Part shown: positions 13,306 to 26,100 of the stretch, piece by piece
Position numbering within the stretch: position 1 is the stretch's first letter
Layout of the letters: the number at the start of each line of letters is the position of its first letter
NCBI GenBank assembly: GCA_950295325.1
Contig: OX485806.1
Span: forward strand, 23,314,001 to 23,378,000
Reading direction: 5' to 3'
Length of the DNA stretch: 64,000 nt
Source of the DNA: Polytrichum commune
Taxonomy: Eukaryota; Streptophyta; Polytrichopsida; Polytrichales; Polytrichaceae
Made by a program: the position numbers and the translations under genes
The notes under the pieces: model-generated
Databases searched by the model: none
Seen by the model: the letters and a program-made list of their open reading frames with translations, nothing else
What the model was told of the DNA's origin: nothing

Positions 13306-14168
13306 GAAGTTTTAGTCTTTAAATGCTTAGAATACATTGAAAGAAGCTCCTGAACCCACTCTCTAAGAGCATCTCCACCCTTGGGCAGAAAGGCAGGCTC
13401 TCGAAATGCGCTTTGAAGGGCTCCAAGCATGCACTAAATTTTTTTAGGGTGGCACTCCCCCACCGTTACTTGCATACTGGCTCTTCAAGCCGAAAAATTG
13501 TCAGGAATATTCCATGTAATGACGTGATTCCCAAAAGTGGCACGATTCACTGAATCGCAAGTGGATGAGGCCCCGGAATGTGGGCGCAGCAAGAGCAACG
13601 CTCACCCGCGAGGATAGTGAGTGGAGCCGGAAGTTTGAAGAGCCTTGGCAATCAAGGCCTCGGTGTTGGGGAGGGGTGGGGCAGGTTTTTCTCCAAGGCC
13701 GCGTTAAAGGGCTTGCCAAGTCCCTTTAACGCGGCAGGGTGGAGATGCTGTGAAGCCTGCGAGTCCCCGGAATTCTGACCCCATACAGAGTACTACAGAT
13801 GCAATCTTCAATATGACGAGAGAAAGTAAACGTTCCACACCGGCGAATTGTAGCACGGAACCGATTTGGAATCTTCTCTTCACGAGCCCTCACGAGCTGT
13901 CTAATCCCTGGTTGTGAAAGTGGTAATAGAGGCCCAGCAGAGTTTCAAGACTCATGGATTTAGTTGTTCGCTCAATAACCTCCTACTCGCTCTTCGACTC
14001 AACTCAAGGGAGCAGAACTAGGGGGGTTCTGAGATTCATCGGGATCGATGTGAAGTGCGCGGCACGCTGCACTTTTGATTTCCTGCCTTGAAAGCATGGT
14101 AGAAGCTCGCCCTCCTCTTCCGAACCCCCACTTGATCATCCCTCACAAAATCTGCAATTCAGGTCGCC
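13306..14168. other. GC-richer interval, no gene resolved
   Basis: This rises in GC towards 13560-14168 and carries open frames on both strands, none recognised. It could be the promoter and leader of the broken frame that starts at 14169. Confidence 0.35.
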
Positions 14169-14327
14169 ATGGGGTCGCAACCTCAGAAATCGGCTCCTGA
14201 GCTCCTGAACACTCTTCAGTTCGTGGGATAGATCGGGTTCCATGTCGAGACCAAGGTCCTCACATTCCGACCTCCCCAGAACCTGACGTCCACCCGGAAG
14301 CTTGAGTTTGAGATTGAGGAAATTTGA
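14169..14327 (+). pseudogene. Possible broken first exon of an unknown gene
   Basis: ATG at 14169 in a reasonable context opens a frame that reads MGSQPQKSAPELLNTLQFVG, then meets TAG at 14229-14231. The same frame continues with coding-like text (IGFHVETKVLTFRPPQ) to TGA at 14325-14327. A CAG-to-TAG change would explain the first stop. I do not recognise the product and found no downstream exon. It may equally be a chance frame in GC-rich DNA. Confidence 0.25.
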
Positions 14328-15718
14328 GCTTCGGAAAGCACCTCGAATCGATTTGCACCGCGAGAGATTCGATCTGGTTCAAACCTTAATATCAGGAACA
14401 AGCTCACATCTCAAAGTTTGGGTTTTCTTAATTCTGAGTGAGCCTTTCCCCTCCTCCTTCCCCCAAGTGTTTGTGAGAGTGTTGTTGCGTTGGATGTGGA
14501 GGATAAGGAAATAATAATAAGTTAGAAAGAGCAAGGGTGGAAGGAGGGGCAGCCGGGCAGGCACGTTACGAGCCTCTTTCGGGTGGGTGGCCGTGAGTGG
14601 GGTCCACCCACCGGCCATTCTTTTAACATAAGTTCCTCATGGAAAAGATTATATATGCACATCATTTGAGATCATTTGAGATCTATGTGACATTGTTTGA
14701 GTACGATGGGTGTGTTAAAATAAGTGGTTCACGCTAATAACATGCCCACACTACGACCAATGACTGGACCACAATGGTGGGAGAGTCCCATTTTGTGGGG
14801 AGTTTTGTCTTGTATGAAGTGAAGTGAAAGGGCATTACATTTGTAGTACATTACATCTAATGAGGATATGGTGAGTAAGACAAAAAGAAAACCTTACTAA
14901 TAGAAGTAAATTTCGGAAAGAAATGAACTTTCCCTATCAAGAGGGATTTCTCTTGCTAGGAAGGAGCAGCGATTGACCCTAGTGTGGACGGACACACGGA
15001 CGTTCCAGTGACATGCATAATCTCTTTCTAATGGAGATTACAGACAAGATAACTAACAAGAGGAGAGTGGATGTCAAATCACGGAGCGGCAAGTCATCCA
15101 CCTGCTTGAGTTGGTTATCGTTCACAATCATATATTCGCTCATGGACATAATATAAGAAATATGAATGCTACCATACCCTCATGAATGAATCGTATGACA
15201 AATTTCGATAACCCTTTTGCTATTAGATGATGATTGTCATGTATAATCTTTTGAGTTGGACTTATATCATGATTGATGAGATACCATGACATGTGTTTCC
15301 AACATCGTTTTATATGTGGTGAAGGTCTTGAAAAGCCAAAGAGTAGGTGGGGCTCCACCATTAAACCACAACCTCTTATGAACCATGTATAAATCATGTG
15401 AATAGATTATTCTACAATACTCTAGGGTCCAGGGTTTCAACTTTAGAGTCAAAAATTATTTGTGATGAAGGTTTTATATCAACTGGTAATTTTGAATTTT
15501 TTGGTCAATTATGCATTAATTGCCGCCGCACGTCTACTTTAATATCTCCACTATGATGCCAAATGTCTGCGTACATTATGTCCATGGTCTTTTAGTTTGC
15601 AATCACCTACATAATGGCTACATAGCAAACACAAATAATAACACTTTGTGCATGTGTATTCACATTTCCGAAAATTGTTCACTAATTTATGAACTCAACA
15701 AAAGACGCGAATGACCTT
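14328..15718. other. Intergenic DNA, no gene recognised
   Basis: Ordinary AT-rich DNA after about 14640. The patch 15493-15590 is a second copy of the dispersed repeat at about 965-1070. Nothing else is supported. Confidence 0.45.
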
Positions 15719-15948
15719 AATACTACACTAAATATTGTATTTAATGTCACCTATTATTTGGAATTACACGATGCTATAACTAATTATTGCATATCTCAAA
15801 TTTTGCCAACAAATATTAACTTGATTATTTGAACATTAAAAACATTAACATATTTACTTGGTTTAAAAATGCATAAATAGTTTAAAAAAAGATGTAGCAT
15901 TGTGTAATTCCACATACTAAGTTACACTAAATACAACATTAATGTAGG
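15719..15948. mobile_element. Foldback MITE family M3, copy 1
   Basis: The left arm ('ctacactaaatattgtattt', then 'ggaattacacgatgc') and right arm ('gcattgtgtaattcc', then 'actaaatacaac', 'gtag') are inverted copies of about 50 bases with mismatches. Related foldbacks occur at about 20775-20990 and 58570-58800. The exact target duplication is unclear. No coding capacity. Confidence 0.65.
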
Positions 15949-16366
15949 CATGTACACAGGGTAATTGGGGGCTCGCTCGTAGGTAGACCACAACCCCTTT
16001 ATGAACCGCTTGTGAACTACATAAATAGGATGACCTATGATACTTTAGGTCTAGGATTCCAACTTTGTCGTCAAAATTTGCTAAAGGTGGATTGGTTCTA
16101 AAGTAACAATTTTTTCTATGACAAAGTGAGATATGATTATGTAGTTTATAATTACGTAACTTATGCATATGGCATGGGACAACATAAAAATGTTCCCTTA
16201 CATAAGTCTTGGGCAAAGGTCTTGATTCTTTTTCCTCATCACTACGACCGCCGGGGGTCCCAATCTCTATGAATGGGCCACGTGGCATTTGAATAATGGA
16301 GGCACATATGAAAACATAAAAACCCAACAAAGCACTACAATAATCATTCAAGAAGTTAGTGGAGTA

Positions 16367-16501
16367 TTCCCTCCGTCCCAAAATGATTGTCTTGCCCCCC
16401 GGAGTTTTACATCCCAAAATGTTTGTATGACAAACATTTTGGGCTATAAAACTCCAGGGGGGGGGGGGGGGGGCAAGACAATCATTTTGGGATGGAGGGA
16501 G
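16367..16501. mobile_element. Stowaway-type foldback MITE
   Basis: The element folds on itself almost completely: CCCTCCGTCCCAAAATGATT near the left end pairs with 'aatcattttgggatggaggg' at the right end. TA lies on both sides (16365-16366 and 16502-16503). A second inner inverted pair, 'cccaaaatgtttg' and 'caaacattttggg', sits in the middle. The CTCCCTCCGT-type end and TA duplication are typical of Stowaway (Tc1/mariner) MITEs of plants. A run of 17 G at 16457-16473 has grown in one arm. Confidence 0.85.
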
Positions 16502-17085
16502 TACACATTTCAAGCATGTTGTCTCTCAGGACCAGGTTCCCGAGTCCCAAGGAGGGGGGAATACAAAAAGTAATTTGAGCAATATATGAGAGACGTTTAG
16601 AGTGCGAACAAAAAGTCTTGGTATCTTGAAGAATTGCATGCAAAAGGGGTAAATGAGGATCCCGTGTTGTAAACCGCGTAAATAGGTTCTCATGGGAGTA
16701 ATTTGAGGTCTAGGATTCAAAAGTAGAATCTTGTAATTGAACTATCTTAAAGTAATTTGGGGTCTTAGATAGGAAATTGGAAGAATGAAAATGTAGACTA
16801 GGGTTGCGTTTCCGCATTCATGACCTTCCCCGCAAATAATGTTTTGGGAGTTTGTGAAACAAGGACTTTCATGTGGTAGGCAACATTGGCGGGTGGGCAT
16901 TCAAACCTCTTGGCGCCGATCTTGAACACATGCCAACGGAGTTTTTTTCTAATATAGTAGTGACAAATCAAAGTATGCATGTTCGTAATCTTTGACACCA
17001 AAAAGGTGTTGAAATACATCACAATTTTGACTGCAAGGTAATACAACCCGCGTTTGATAGGGTTTAAGGTAGCCAATCCATTCCT

Positions 17086-17114
17086 GAGAGAGAGAGAGAG
17101 AGAGAGAGAGAGAC
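17086..17114. repeat. GA microsatellite
   Basis: About 13 GA units in a row. The region on either side (16800-17140) has an open minus-strand frame of about 110 codons that I do not consider a gene. Confidence 0.8.
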
Positions 17115-17139
17115 CCATTTCAGTGGACCCCCCCATAGA

Positions 17140-20100
17140 GTCTCCTAAAGCCGTGAAGCTTTACACATGCTGCCATCACATCCAACATGATGGAAAAGAT
17201 AAGTTAGAAGGGCATGGAATTGGGTTCCTTGAAAAGAGCATTGATTATATTCAAGTTTTTGTCTCCTAGTTATGGGAAATAAGTTAACTTAGTATGATGT
17301 GAATATGGGTTGGAAGACAAACTTGCTCTTAGAGATTTACAATAATCTCAAAACTTGCAAATAAGTTATGATTTTTTTTTTTGTTAAACGTTGTCACATT
17401 AATTTATAGACTTATAAAAAAAACACTCTAGTATCACACATGTATTGCACTTATGCGAAACTATTTAAGTTAACAAAAATGGGTCTATCTACTCTAGAGA
17501 AATAGATAAGGAGCAATTCATATTTTCTCATAATGGTTTTTCTCAATAACCAAATCATTATGAATTTTCCAAATGAGTATTCTCTTTGGCCTATACTCGT
17601 GATGTAGGCTACCCTCTTTCTAATCACCGATCGACTAGAAAACTGAGAATGCTTAATTCTTGTAATCGATAATAATGGCACCTAAGTATGTTTGTAATCT
17701 AAACTTATTTGTCAACTTAACCATTGACATTTGACCAAGTTGGATTTCAACCATGACATGTCAACAATAATCTATATTATGCTCCATAAAAATAGGTTGG
17801 CCGAAGGCATGTGGGTGTTATTTGGTAGATTTTCCATGTTCTCCCACTTCTACCAATTAGATTTACACATCAAAACTTGTATTACTTAAAGAAGGTGATA
17901 CTAAATTTCTTTACACTATGAATTAGTGCCATTGAAAGATTTAGGAAGCATTGTTCATCCCAACACTTGGCATGAAAGTATCGGCACTTGGCATTGTTCA
18001 TCTAAGAATTTCGCACTATTTAGCGAAAGTACTAGCACTTGGGACTATTCATTGACAAGCATGTGGCACGCACTAATCACAAGCACACACTAATTTTATT
18101 GAAATCTATGGTAAATGAGCATATGATTTACCATATTCATGAATTTAGTGTCACTCGGTTAAAAAAAAGCTCTAGGTAACTTTGTGATTTGGCTAGAATG
18201 TGCATGTGACTTGAATTAGTACCACCTTCATTAATTGGGATATTTTGCTCTTTGATCCTCACATAACTACATACGGTGTACCAATCATATCTAAGGGTCC
18301 GATTAAGAGAAGTAGCCACTTAAGACCCATCTACCTTAAGCTGTGAAAATGGGGTGTTAGCCAGGAATGAGCCAGCTACCTTATCTTGACCAAAAGATGA
18401 AGTGAGGTACACCATACCTTCTGTAATGTCACTCCCTCTCTTATATCCCAAATTCATAGGGAACAGATGTGCTCAATTCAAATCTCCCTCCTTGTTGTCA
18501 CATTTCCCTCTTGTATGTCATGGGTTTTGACATTAAAGTAATCCACCAAAGAATCCAAACCACACACTCTCCCACATAACGTTGTCATCATCGTCATTTA
18601 TTATCATTATTGCAATGTTGACTTTATGTTATTCCATAACATACACACTACACGAATCCTCTATTATCACGCATCCATGTTAACAATACAAACCTCCTTC
18701 ATATCACGTGCACTTTGATTTCCACATGTGTAATGTTAGGGAGGTTAGAGTGTATACCTATTATACATGGAGGGGCCGTGCTCTTTGTCTGCAACTGGGA
18801 GACGGTTCGGCCCAAGGAAAAAAACCCACCCCTCCATCCATGCAAGCAATGAACGGGAAGAACCAACCTATTGATAGATGAACCTATTGAGTTTGAGAAA
18901 TGACCTTTTGGAGTTCAAGACTTTCAAGAAAATGATTGATCCTTCTAGAGGACTCTATAGAATATTTTGGGGTGATCACACCCCCTTATGTTTTGTAACC
19001 ACGTGCAATAATGGGGTATATTAATGGGGGGATGTTTATGCACCTCTCAATATTTTTTGCTCCCTATTTGTAAATAAAAATTTACTTTAACGTATTTTTA
19101 GTATCCTATATTTATTTTTAATTGTTTAGAGAGGCTAATTTTTGGCACAATTTTTTTAAAAATAAATCACACAAGTACCAAATAATGGATGGAATACTAT
19201 AACATTGCAAAACCAACTATGTGAGCAACAAACATTCCATATTGTTCAAATTGTCATTCATTTGGTTTCAATTAGTAACACCAATCCTAAACCATTCAAA
19301 GTACCATCCAAAACACAACCAATAACACTTGGATACTAGTTAAAGGGTTACAAATAAACATGGAGATAACAAATATACAAGCTGAAATAGACAAGTTGTA
19401 AACACAGATAGAACAAAACAAGAAATACAATCAGTTGTGACAATACATGAAATTTTGCACAACTACTTATTTAAAAAAAAATTGCATTGAAATACAAGAA
19501 AGCTAAATACTATATATATATATTTTATTGTGTTCACAAGCACATTCAACTATAGTCCCATTCAAACCTTGTAACAAATATTTACAATGTGAAGAGTTAG
19601 GATAAAACTATGCACCCTCCAATATTATCAAGATACTAGAATTTAAACTTTAAAACCTCCCTTTCTTTTAGGCGCACTCTTATGTTAGCTAAGGATTCTT
19701 CATCCTCCCCCTCAATAGTTCCAATGTAATTTGGAGATGCTTCTTTGTAACTGAGTATATACACCTTGATTTTCTTCATTCCCATGCCAAACTGTAACCC
19801 TAAATTCAAACCTTGCAAGACCATACCCAAAATCCCAAAAATAACTCACAATCACAAAACCAATAAAGAAGAGATGAATCATGAAAGCTAAACCCTATAC
19901 CAAATACACGCAGAAAACATTGTAAATGAAGTGGCCACTTTGCACCATCACTTTGCATGAAAGAAATCCTAGAAAATGCTCAGAAAATGCATGAGCTTGA
20001 CGATCGAGGATTGAAGTTGTGACAAAACCAAAACCGATCACAAGGAGTGGTTGGGGTGATGATGGAGGATGTCAGGTTCTAAGCATCCAACAAGGTCCCA

Positions 20101-21446
20101 TATGTTTAGCACCATTGTAAAACCCAACGGTCACTAAGGAGCTCCAACACATTCTTCCCCCAAAAAAATCCCTTGACATTTCCCTCCATACTAACATGCT
20201 TGATTCAAACTTGGACAAAAACTACACACTTCTTCATCCAAGTATTCAAACCCATAATTATTCTAATGATCCTACTTCACACTTTTAGGGGGATCCTATG
20301 TCTATGACCCCTATTTTTTTCTACTGATTACTAAAATGGATCAATTATCCACCACCCTATTTTACATATAATCATGTAGGGGACAAATTCCAATGATATG
20401 GTAGATCTCAAGAAGTTATAAATTCTACCCTAAATGAATTAAAATGACCTTATTTTTTTTATCTCATGTGGTTTCTAAAATTATGATAGTCACCTCCCCG
20501 AGTGGAATATACCTCAAATTCATGAAGGAAACCTGGGAGATTACAACATGTGACATGTTGGCTTTGGAAACACCACCAAGATCTCAACCGATTATGCATT
20601 CCAAAAATCTCTCTGGATACTAGATGCAAGACATGTGGATAACTTAAAATGAAGGAAAACTTCTATATTAACTGAGACTCGACTGGTTAAATTGAGACTT
20701 GACTAGTTACTACCAAAAGTTGTAGTGTTTTGAAACTCAATGTTGAGTTAAACTCGAAACTTACCGTTATACCATTTATGGTATTTAGTGTCACTTCGTA
20801 TTTGGGATTACGCAATGTTATAACTTCTGATGATAGGTTTCATTGTGTATCTACAAAGATTAAATGGGTTGTATGGACATCATATGACAAAAGTGACTTT
20901 TACTTGGTAAAAACTTATCTTCTTAGTAAAACATGCTATTTTTGTGTAACTTCAAATAGTAAGTGGTAGTAAATACCACAAACATTGTAGCCTAATAGTA
21001 TTCACCCGCATTATAAAGTTTTGGGGCCAAGGATTCACAACACAAGGTAGAAGCACCCGATTCCAACACCAACTTTTCTCCAAGGTAGATAATTACGTAC
21101 TTCAACAAGATAACTAATTGCATAATTCTATGGATTGCAAACGTAGCTCATTGGTTACTGAAGACGACATGTTAATGATCACCACTGTCCATTTGGGGGG
21201 GGCTATATCACTTGGAAGGGTCAAATGAGGTACGTGGATCAACCTAACACAGTCAACATCAAGAATAACAAGATTGAAGTGCTTTTAGAATTGTCTTCAC
21301 TTGAGCTTTATTCTCAAAAAGAGATTCAAAATATCATTGACACTCATTAATGTAAATGACAAATCCATTGTATTTTTTCAAATTTCAATATAATTTGTTG
21401 CACGATATAGTCACCGAGCACGATATTGTTCTCCCTCTTTAGTATG
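17140..21446. other. Long AT-rich gene-free interval
   Basis: I see no gene in these 4.3 kb. The only structured item is the foldback copy at about 20775-20990. The right edge at 21446 is set by the terminal repeat of the large element. Confidence 0.5.
20775..20990. mobile_element. Foldback MITE family M3, copy 2
   Basis: The left arm 'ggtatttagtgtcacttcgt', followed by 'atttgggattacgcaatg', is mirrored at the right by 'gtgtaacttcaaatagtaag', 'tagtaaatacc'. Related to 15719-15948 and 58570-58800. Confidence 0.6.
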
Positions 21447-21527
21447 ATGGGGATATTAACTAAAATGAGCCAATTGGGCCATTATGAGACAATTCGTACC
21501 AATGGGAACGTGCATTGGGAACGTGGT
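21447..21527. repeat. Left terminal inverted repeat and subterminal motifs
   Basis: The 23-base terminal repeat runs 21447-21469. Two GGGAACGTG words follow at 21504-21512 and 21517-21525. Between them lies an imperfect inversion of AAATGAG and CATTATGAG around CCAATTGG. Confidence 0.75.
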
Positions 21528-22105
21528 TCACGAGTAAATATCCGTGAATTGCCATCATTGACAAGGTTTAGAACAAGAGGAAGGTCATCAACATAGACTA
21601 GGGCACTATTTCATGCACATTGGTGTATATATATAAGCTAAAATAATGCTTATTCTAGCCCACATAAAAACTTAGCCCAGTTGTCACCATGGGTGTTCAC
21701 TCGTGACCAACCAACACCCCGCAACAGATGAGCCTAGTATATCCATAATACAACATAAGTCGATACCACTAAGGAACAACCATGCGCATGTCAACAACTG
21801 TATGCAAATATAATGGGCCTAATCATAAAAGCTATCATGGGCACTTAATACTACTCAGAGAATACAAATACATCTAACCACGAGTGAACGCCCGTGACCA
21901 ATCAACGCCATGCAACACACGATGCAAGATCCATAACACATGAAGGAAGGTCTACATATCATATCCGACTACACAAATGAGGGTCAAAAAATCATTTGAT
22001 TGAATCATAGATGCCACAGTGGGTACAAAAAATGTGAACAAAGTATATGAATTGTTGTATCCACGGGTGAACACCCGTGGAAAATCTATCACCATAAAGG
22101 TCCGG

Positions 22106-22690
22106 CTATCTACAAGAGGAGTATGAATCCTTAATCATTTTCAACATCTTGTCATGAGGTTGTCTTTGAGCTATAGTACATTGCTTGCGCTTGACTTCTT
22201 CAAGCCGTTTTTTCTCCTCCATCAAAACTGTAGCTTCTCGAAGTTGTTTCACCCTTGCAGCCACATAATCAGACATGGATGAGGTGGTATTGGGTGAACT
22301 ACACCTCCAACATCCAGAACTATTTCCCGAGCCCGTGGGCTCATTGGGGTGAGTGGTTTGGAGAGAAAGGTGTCTCTTCACCCGAGCGCGTGTGACCGGA
22401 CCCGCAACATCGACCGGAACAGCCTCCTCAACCGCGACCGGAACAGCCACCGCAACCGCGAGCGCAACATCGTGTGTTTGGAGCATATGTGTCTACCACA
22501 ACAAACGACAAATTGATATTAGAATCCCTGGGATGAAACACAACTAAAAAAATTGGGATTCATGTGGAAAATGAATTACCTTAGGGCATGGAGATGTCAC
22601 TTCGGCGAAGTCGGCGTTAGCATCCGGAGGACGTTGTCGACATGGTGGACTGGCAATATAGTTCTTAGGTCGCGTTTGGAATGGGGAATG
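22106..22690 (-). CDS. Small coiled-coil protein, 3' exons of an unrecognised gene
   Basis: Two exons join in phase 0: 22690-22580 (acceptor CCTAACAG, donor CCTAAG|GTAATT) and 22492-22106 (acceptor GTGGTAG), 166 codons ending in TAG. The first exon is Pro/Ala-rich. The second has an Ala-Val repeat, a Ser-rich stretch, and then a charged helix with coiled-coil character (VKQLREATVLMEEKKRLEE). No in-frame ATG lies in the first exon, so at least one upstream exon is missing from my model; it should lie in 22690-23175. Its position between the left terminal repeat and the large gene makes it a cargo gene of the element. I do not recognise the family. Confidence 0.5.
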
Positions 22691-23174
22691 CTGTTAGGAT
22701 ACAATAACATAAGAGTCCATGGAAGAAGGACATTATGTGCAAGAGGAGCCCGTCCGTTGCCCTTTAGTAAAGATGAACATGTTCAAAACATATGAATTAT
22801 AGCCGACTAAGTCCTACATATTAAAATTCGCTATGACAACCATAATTCCCAAAAACACAACTAACATTGTCCAAGTGGCCTGATACATTCATTGAATCAA
22901 CTACCACATTGCCACGGGTGAACACCCGTGGGACAATGCCAGACATTCACTGTGGTCGGAAATAGTCGGGTATTCTCTAACACCGCAGTGTTGCAAAGTA
23001 GTAGACTCCCAGTGAGATACATTCATGACCATGACATGTTTGCATGAAGAAAATCCACAAAACCAAAACAAGTTTCAAATGAAGTTGAAAGGCAACAAAG
23101 TTTCAGATCCACTCATTTCAAATACAATGTACCGATAGTGCAAATGTGCACTATAGGCGGCCCCAATAGGGAAT

Positions 23175-26100
23175 CTACATTAACATCTGAGCCTCTGGAA
23201 CCATACGGGCAGAAGTCAGTATTTTATGTCTAACTAATGATTGCTTATAAATCAGAGAACTTGGCAGCTCTAGATTGAAGGGTCCCTGTCCTGATGGATA
23301 AGGGTTGCTCCCCACAAAATCTGGCACATACTGTTGAGAACTCAAGAGCCTTTGCAGGTAACTATGCAGAGTATCCAAGCTTTGGTTTGACATAAATGGT
23401 ACAGGGTTAATGTAGCTCCCAGGAGGGTTTGGGATGCATTTGTAAGGGGAGTCATCAACAAGTAATGTAGTCCTATGACTGGGTTGCTTCGTATGCGGCA
23501 CTGGATGCGTCCGGCTCCACTCAAAAAATGCGCACAGGTCTTTCATGAAGAAGCTTGAATCAACATTCATAGGACTAGGAAGAACTTGTCCTCTCTCATC
23601 CTTCAGAGTGTGACACAATTCTTGCCCAAACACATACTCTGGATGTCTACAACCATTGAAGAAGTGCCGGACAATTGGCTGAAGATTCTTCATAAGCTTC
23701 GACGACCAGATGACAACATGGAAGTTTGAGAGAACAAAACGCAGAAAGCGTCCCAGTCCTCTCCTAGGTATGAGGGCACTATATGGGAGAAAGAGTGGAA
23801 CCAACTCCCCAGTTATCTGAGGGCTATGTTGTGATTCAAGAGTCTTCCTGGTGTTGACATTGTCGCACTTTGTTGACCTCACCAGGATCCCGTTCACATC
23901 CAGCACTAACCATATCTTCTCTCTCCGATGGACAACAGTGGTTGGAGAGGTGAGGATCTGGCGATGACAAAATTGAAAGTCATTGTAAAGAATTTCTATC
24001 TAAGGAAAAAGTATATTCTACATGATTTTTATCGAATGAAACAACACGTTGGGTACACATGAGTATGCAAGATAAAAGAATGCCTCCACATTTATGGATT
24101 AGTTTTGCGAGATCGAGGAAAATATCGTACCGAAGGTGGTATTCCGGCAGTGGCTGTATGACCTGTGACCACATGCACACATGACTTATGAGATCCACAC
24201 GCTCAAACCCATAATCTCCCACGGGTGAACACCCGTGGGCACAATATCAAAAGTCCCTTATATAAATATTACTCGAGAGATAACAATTTGTATGGAAATT
24301 GAAAAGTATAAACAGGTGGTCCCACGGGTGTTCACCCGTGGGACCAATTGCATTCAAATAACACTATATATGATACCTTGAGCTTGGCTTAGGGGGGGAT
24401 CCCCACCATGTGCAGGGTCGTCATGAGAACTCGGTGGAATGACATCCCGTTCTGCCGCAACCAACACCTGTTGCAAAGACACTTTTAGAAATCTTGACGA
24501 GTTTGCTTCCACCGCCAAACACAATATAGCATTGGAAAGGGAGTATGTATTACCATTTCGGACGATGCCGGTTGACCCTCAGCAACACGTTCGACATGAG
24601 GGCTTGAGGACTCCGCAACTGCAACATCGACTTCCCTCCTTGGAGACTCTGGCACTCCAGTAATGTCAATGATCTCCAACGTAGAGTCCACAACACTGCC
24701 GGCTTGAGCGGCCGAGGACCCCGCGAATTGACCTCGTTCATCACGATGTTTGGGAGCTTCGAACGCTGTCCATCTCTTTCTCATTTTCTTTAATGCAGCG
24801 GCATGAAGAATATGTTTCACCTTCACTGCTTCACAAAACGCTGGTGTGGAGAGATAAGCGAACATCTTGTGATAATCGTACGACGTGTACAAATGCGCAA
24901 GATTCAATCGCACGTTCTCGGGCACATCTACCAAGTATTTGTCCACAAATGGGGCAAAATGCACCTTGTCCTTCCCATCCGATTCCTTGCCCATGTCAGG
25001 TCTCCCAGCAAACACCGGGTGAGGGTCATCAACAAAGTTGAGTTTCACTATGTTGTACCCAGGCTTCCCATAATCCTCATCCTCGGAATCATCCGTCATG
25101 TAGTCCGCAAACGTCCCCCGAATCCGATGTGGAACTCGATCTCTCACCTTCACCCTCACGTCTAGTTCTACGCATCTTTCGGGCACATCGTCATCACTAT
25201 CCAAGCATATGACTTCGGTTCGAATAACCTCCTCTGCTTCATTGGATGGTGCCGCTACAGTAGGCTCTTCTGCAACCACAACACCAGGTGAATCACGATT
25301 TGATCGCCCATGTCCTAGCACCTCGAGAACGGCAGCGGCAACGTCCTCAACAGGTGAGCTGACGTTCAAATCTGTGTTTGTCCCTTCAACATGCACAGCT
25401 TCAGACATGATTGCATCCCGCGGAACATCCGCTTGGCCAGATTCAACCTCGCGATAAAGACCAGAATGCTCCGTTGCCTCCGAAGACCGCGAGTGATCTC
25501 CAACTCTAGCAGGACGTAGAGATGACCTTCCCCTTCGAGGAGCTTTCATTTTCTTTCTTGCAGTCGGTTTCGATGCAGACCTTGCAGCAGGATTAGCTGA
25601 CTGCGGACGCTCATCCTCCTCATATTCTTCCATAGGTTGAACATCTAGTTGTTCTTGACTTCGTCTAGATGTGTCAAACTGTGCAAACCCGCGGCCGGGT
25701 GTAGATGGGATCCCAGACGAGAAAGATCCCACAGGGTGATGGACACTGTGCTCGGCTTGTGGACGACCAACTTCCTCTAAGTTGGAAGCATCCTCTTGCC
25801 GCTCCTCCTCACCCTCCCCCTCCCCCTCCCCCACGGGTGAACACCCGTGGGGAACCTGCTCCGGGGACATGGCCTCCAAAGAGGCCTCCGCCATGGCTGA
25901 CGCCTTGTAATTGAAGGCCTCCTCCTCCACCTCTGCCATGACCTCAGCCATGGCCTCCGCCAGTGCGTCGTCCATGACCACCTCTTCTTCCTCTTCCTCT
26001 TCCTCTTCCTCTTCCTCTTCCTCTTCGTCGGCCACTTCCTCTTCCTCCGCAGACTCCCCTAGGACAACAACTGGGTCATCTTCCTCCTCCACCTCTTCCT

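Noticed and set aside
16798-17136. A 112-codon minus-strand open frame beside the GA microsatellite
   Set aside because: The start lies in the microsatellite (a Leu-Ser run), no domain is visible, and no splice context supports it.
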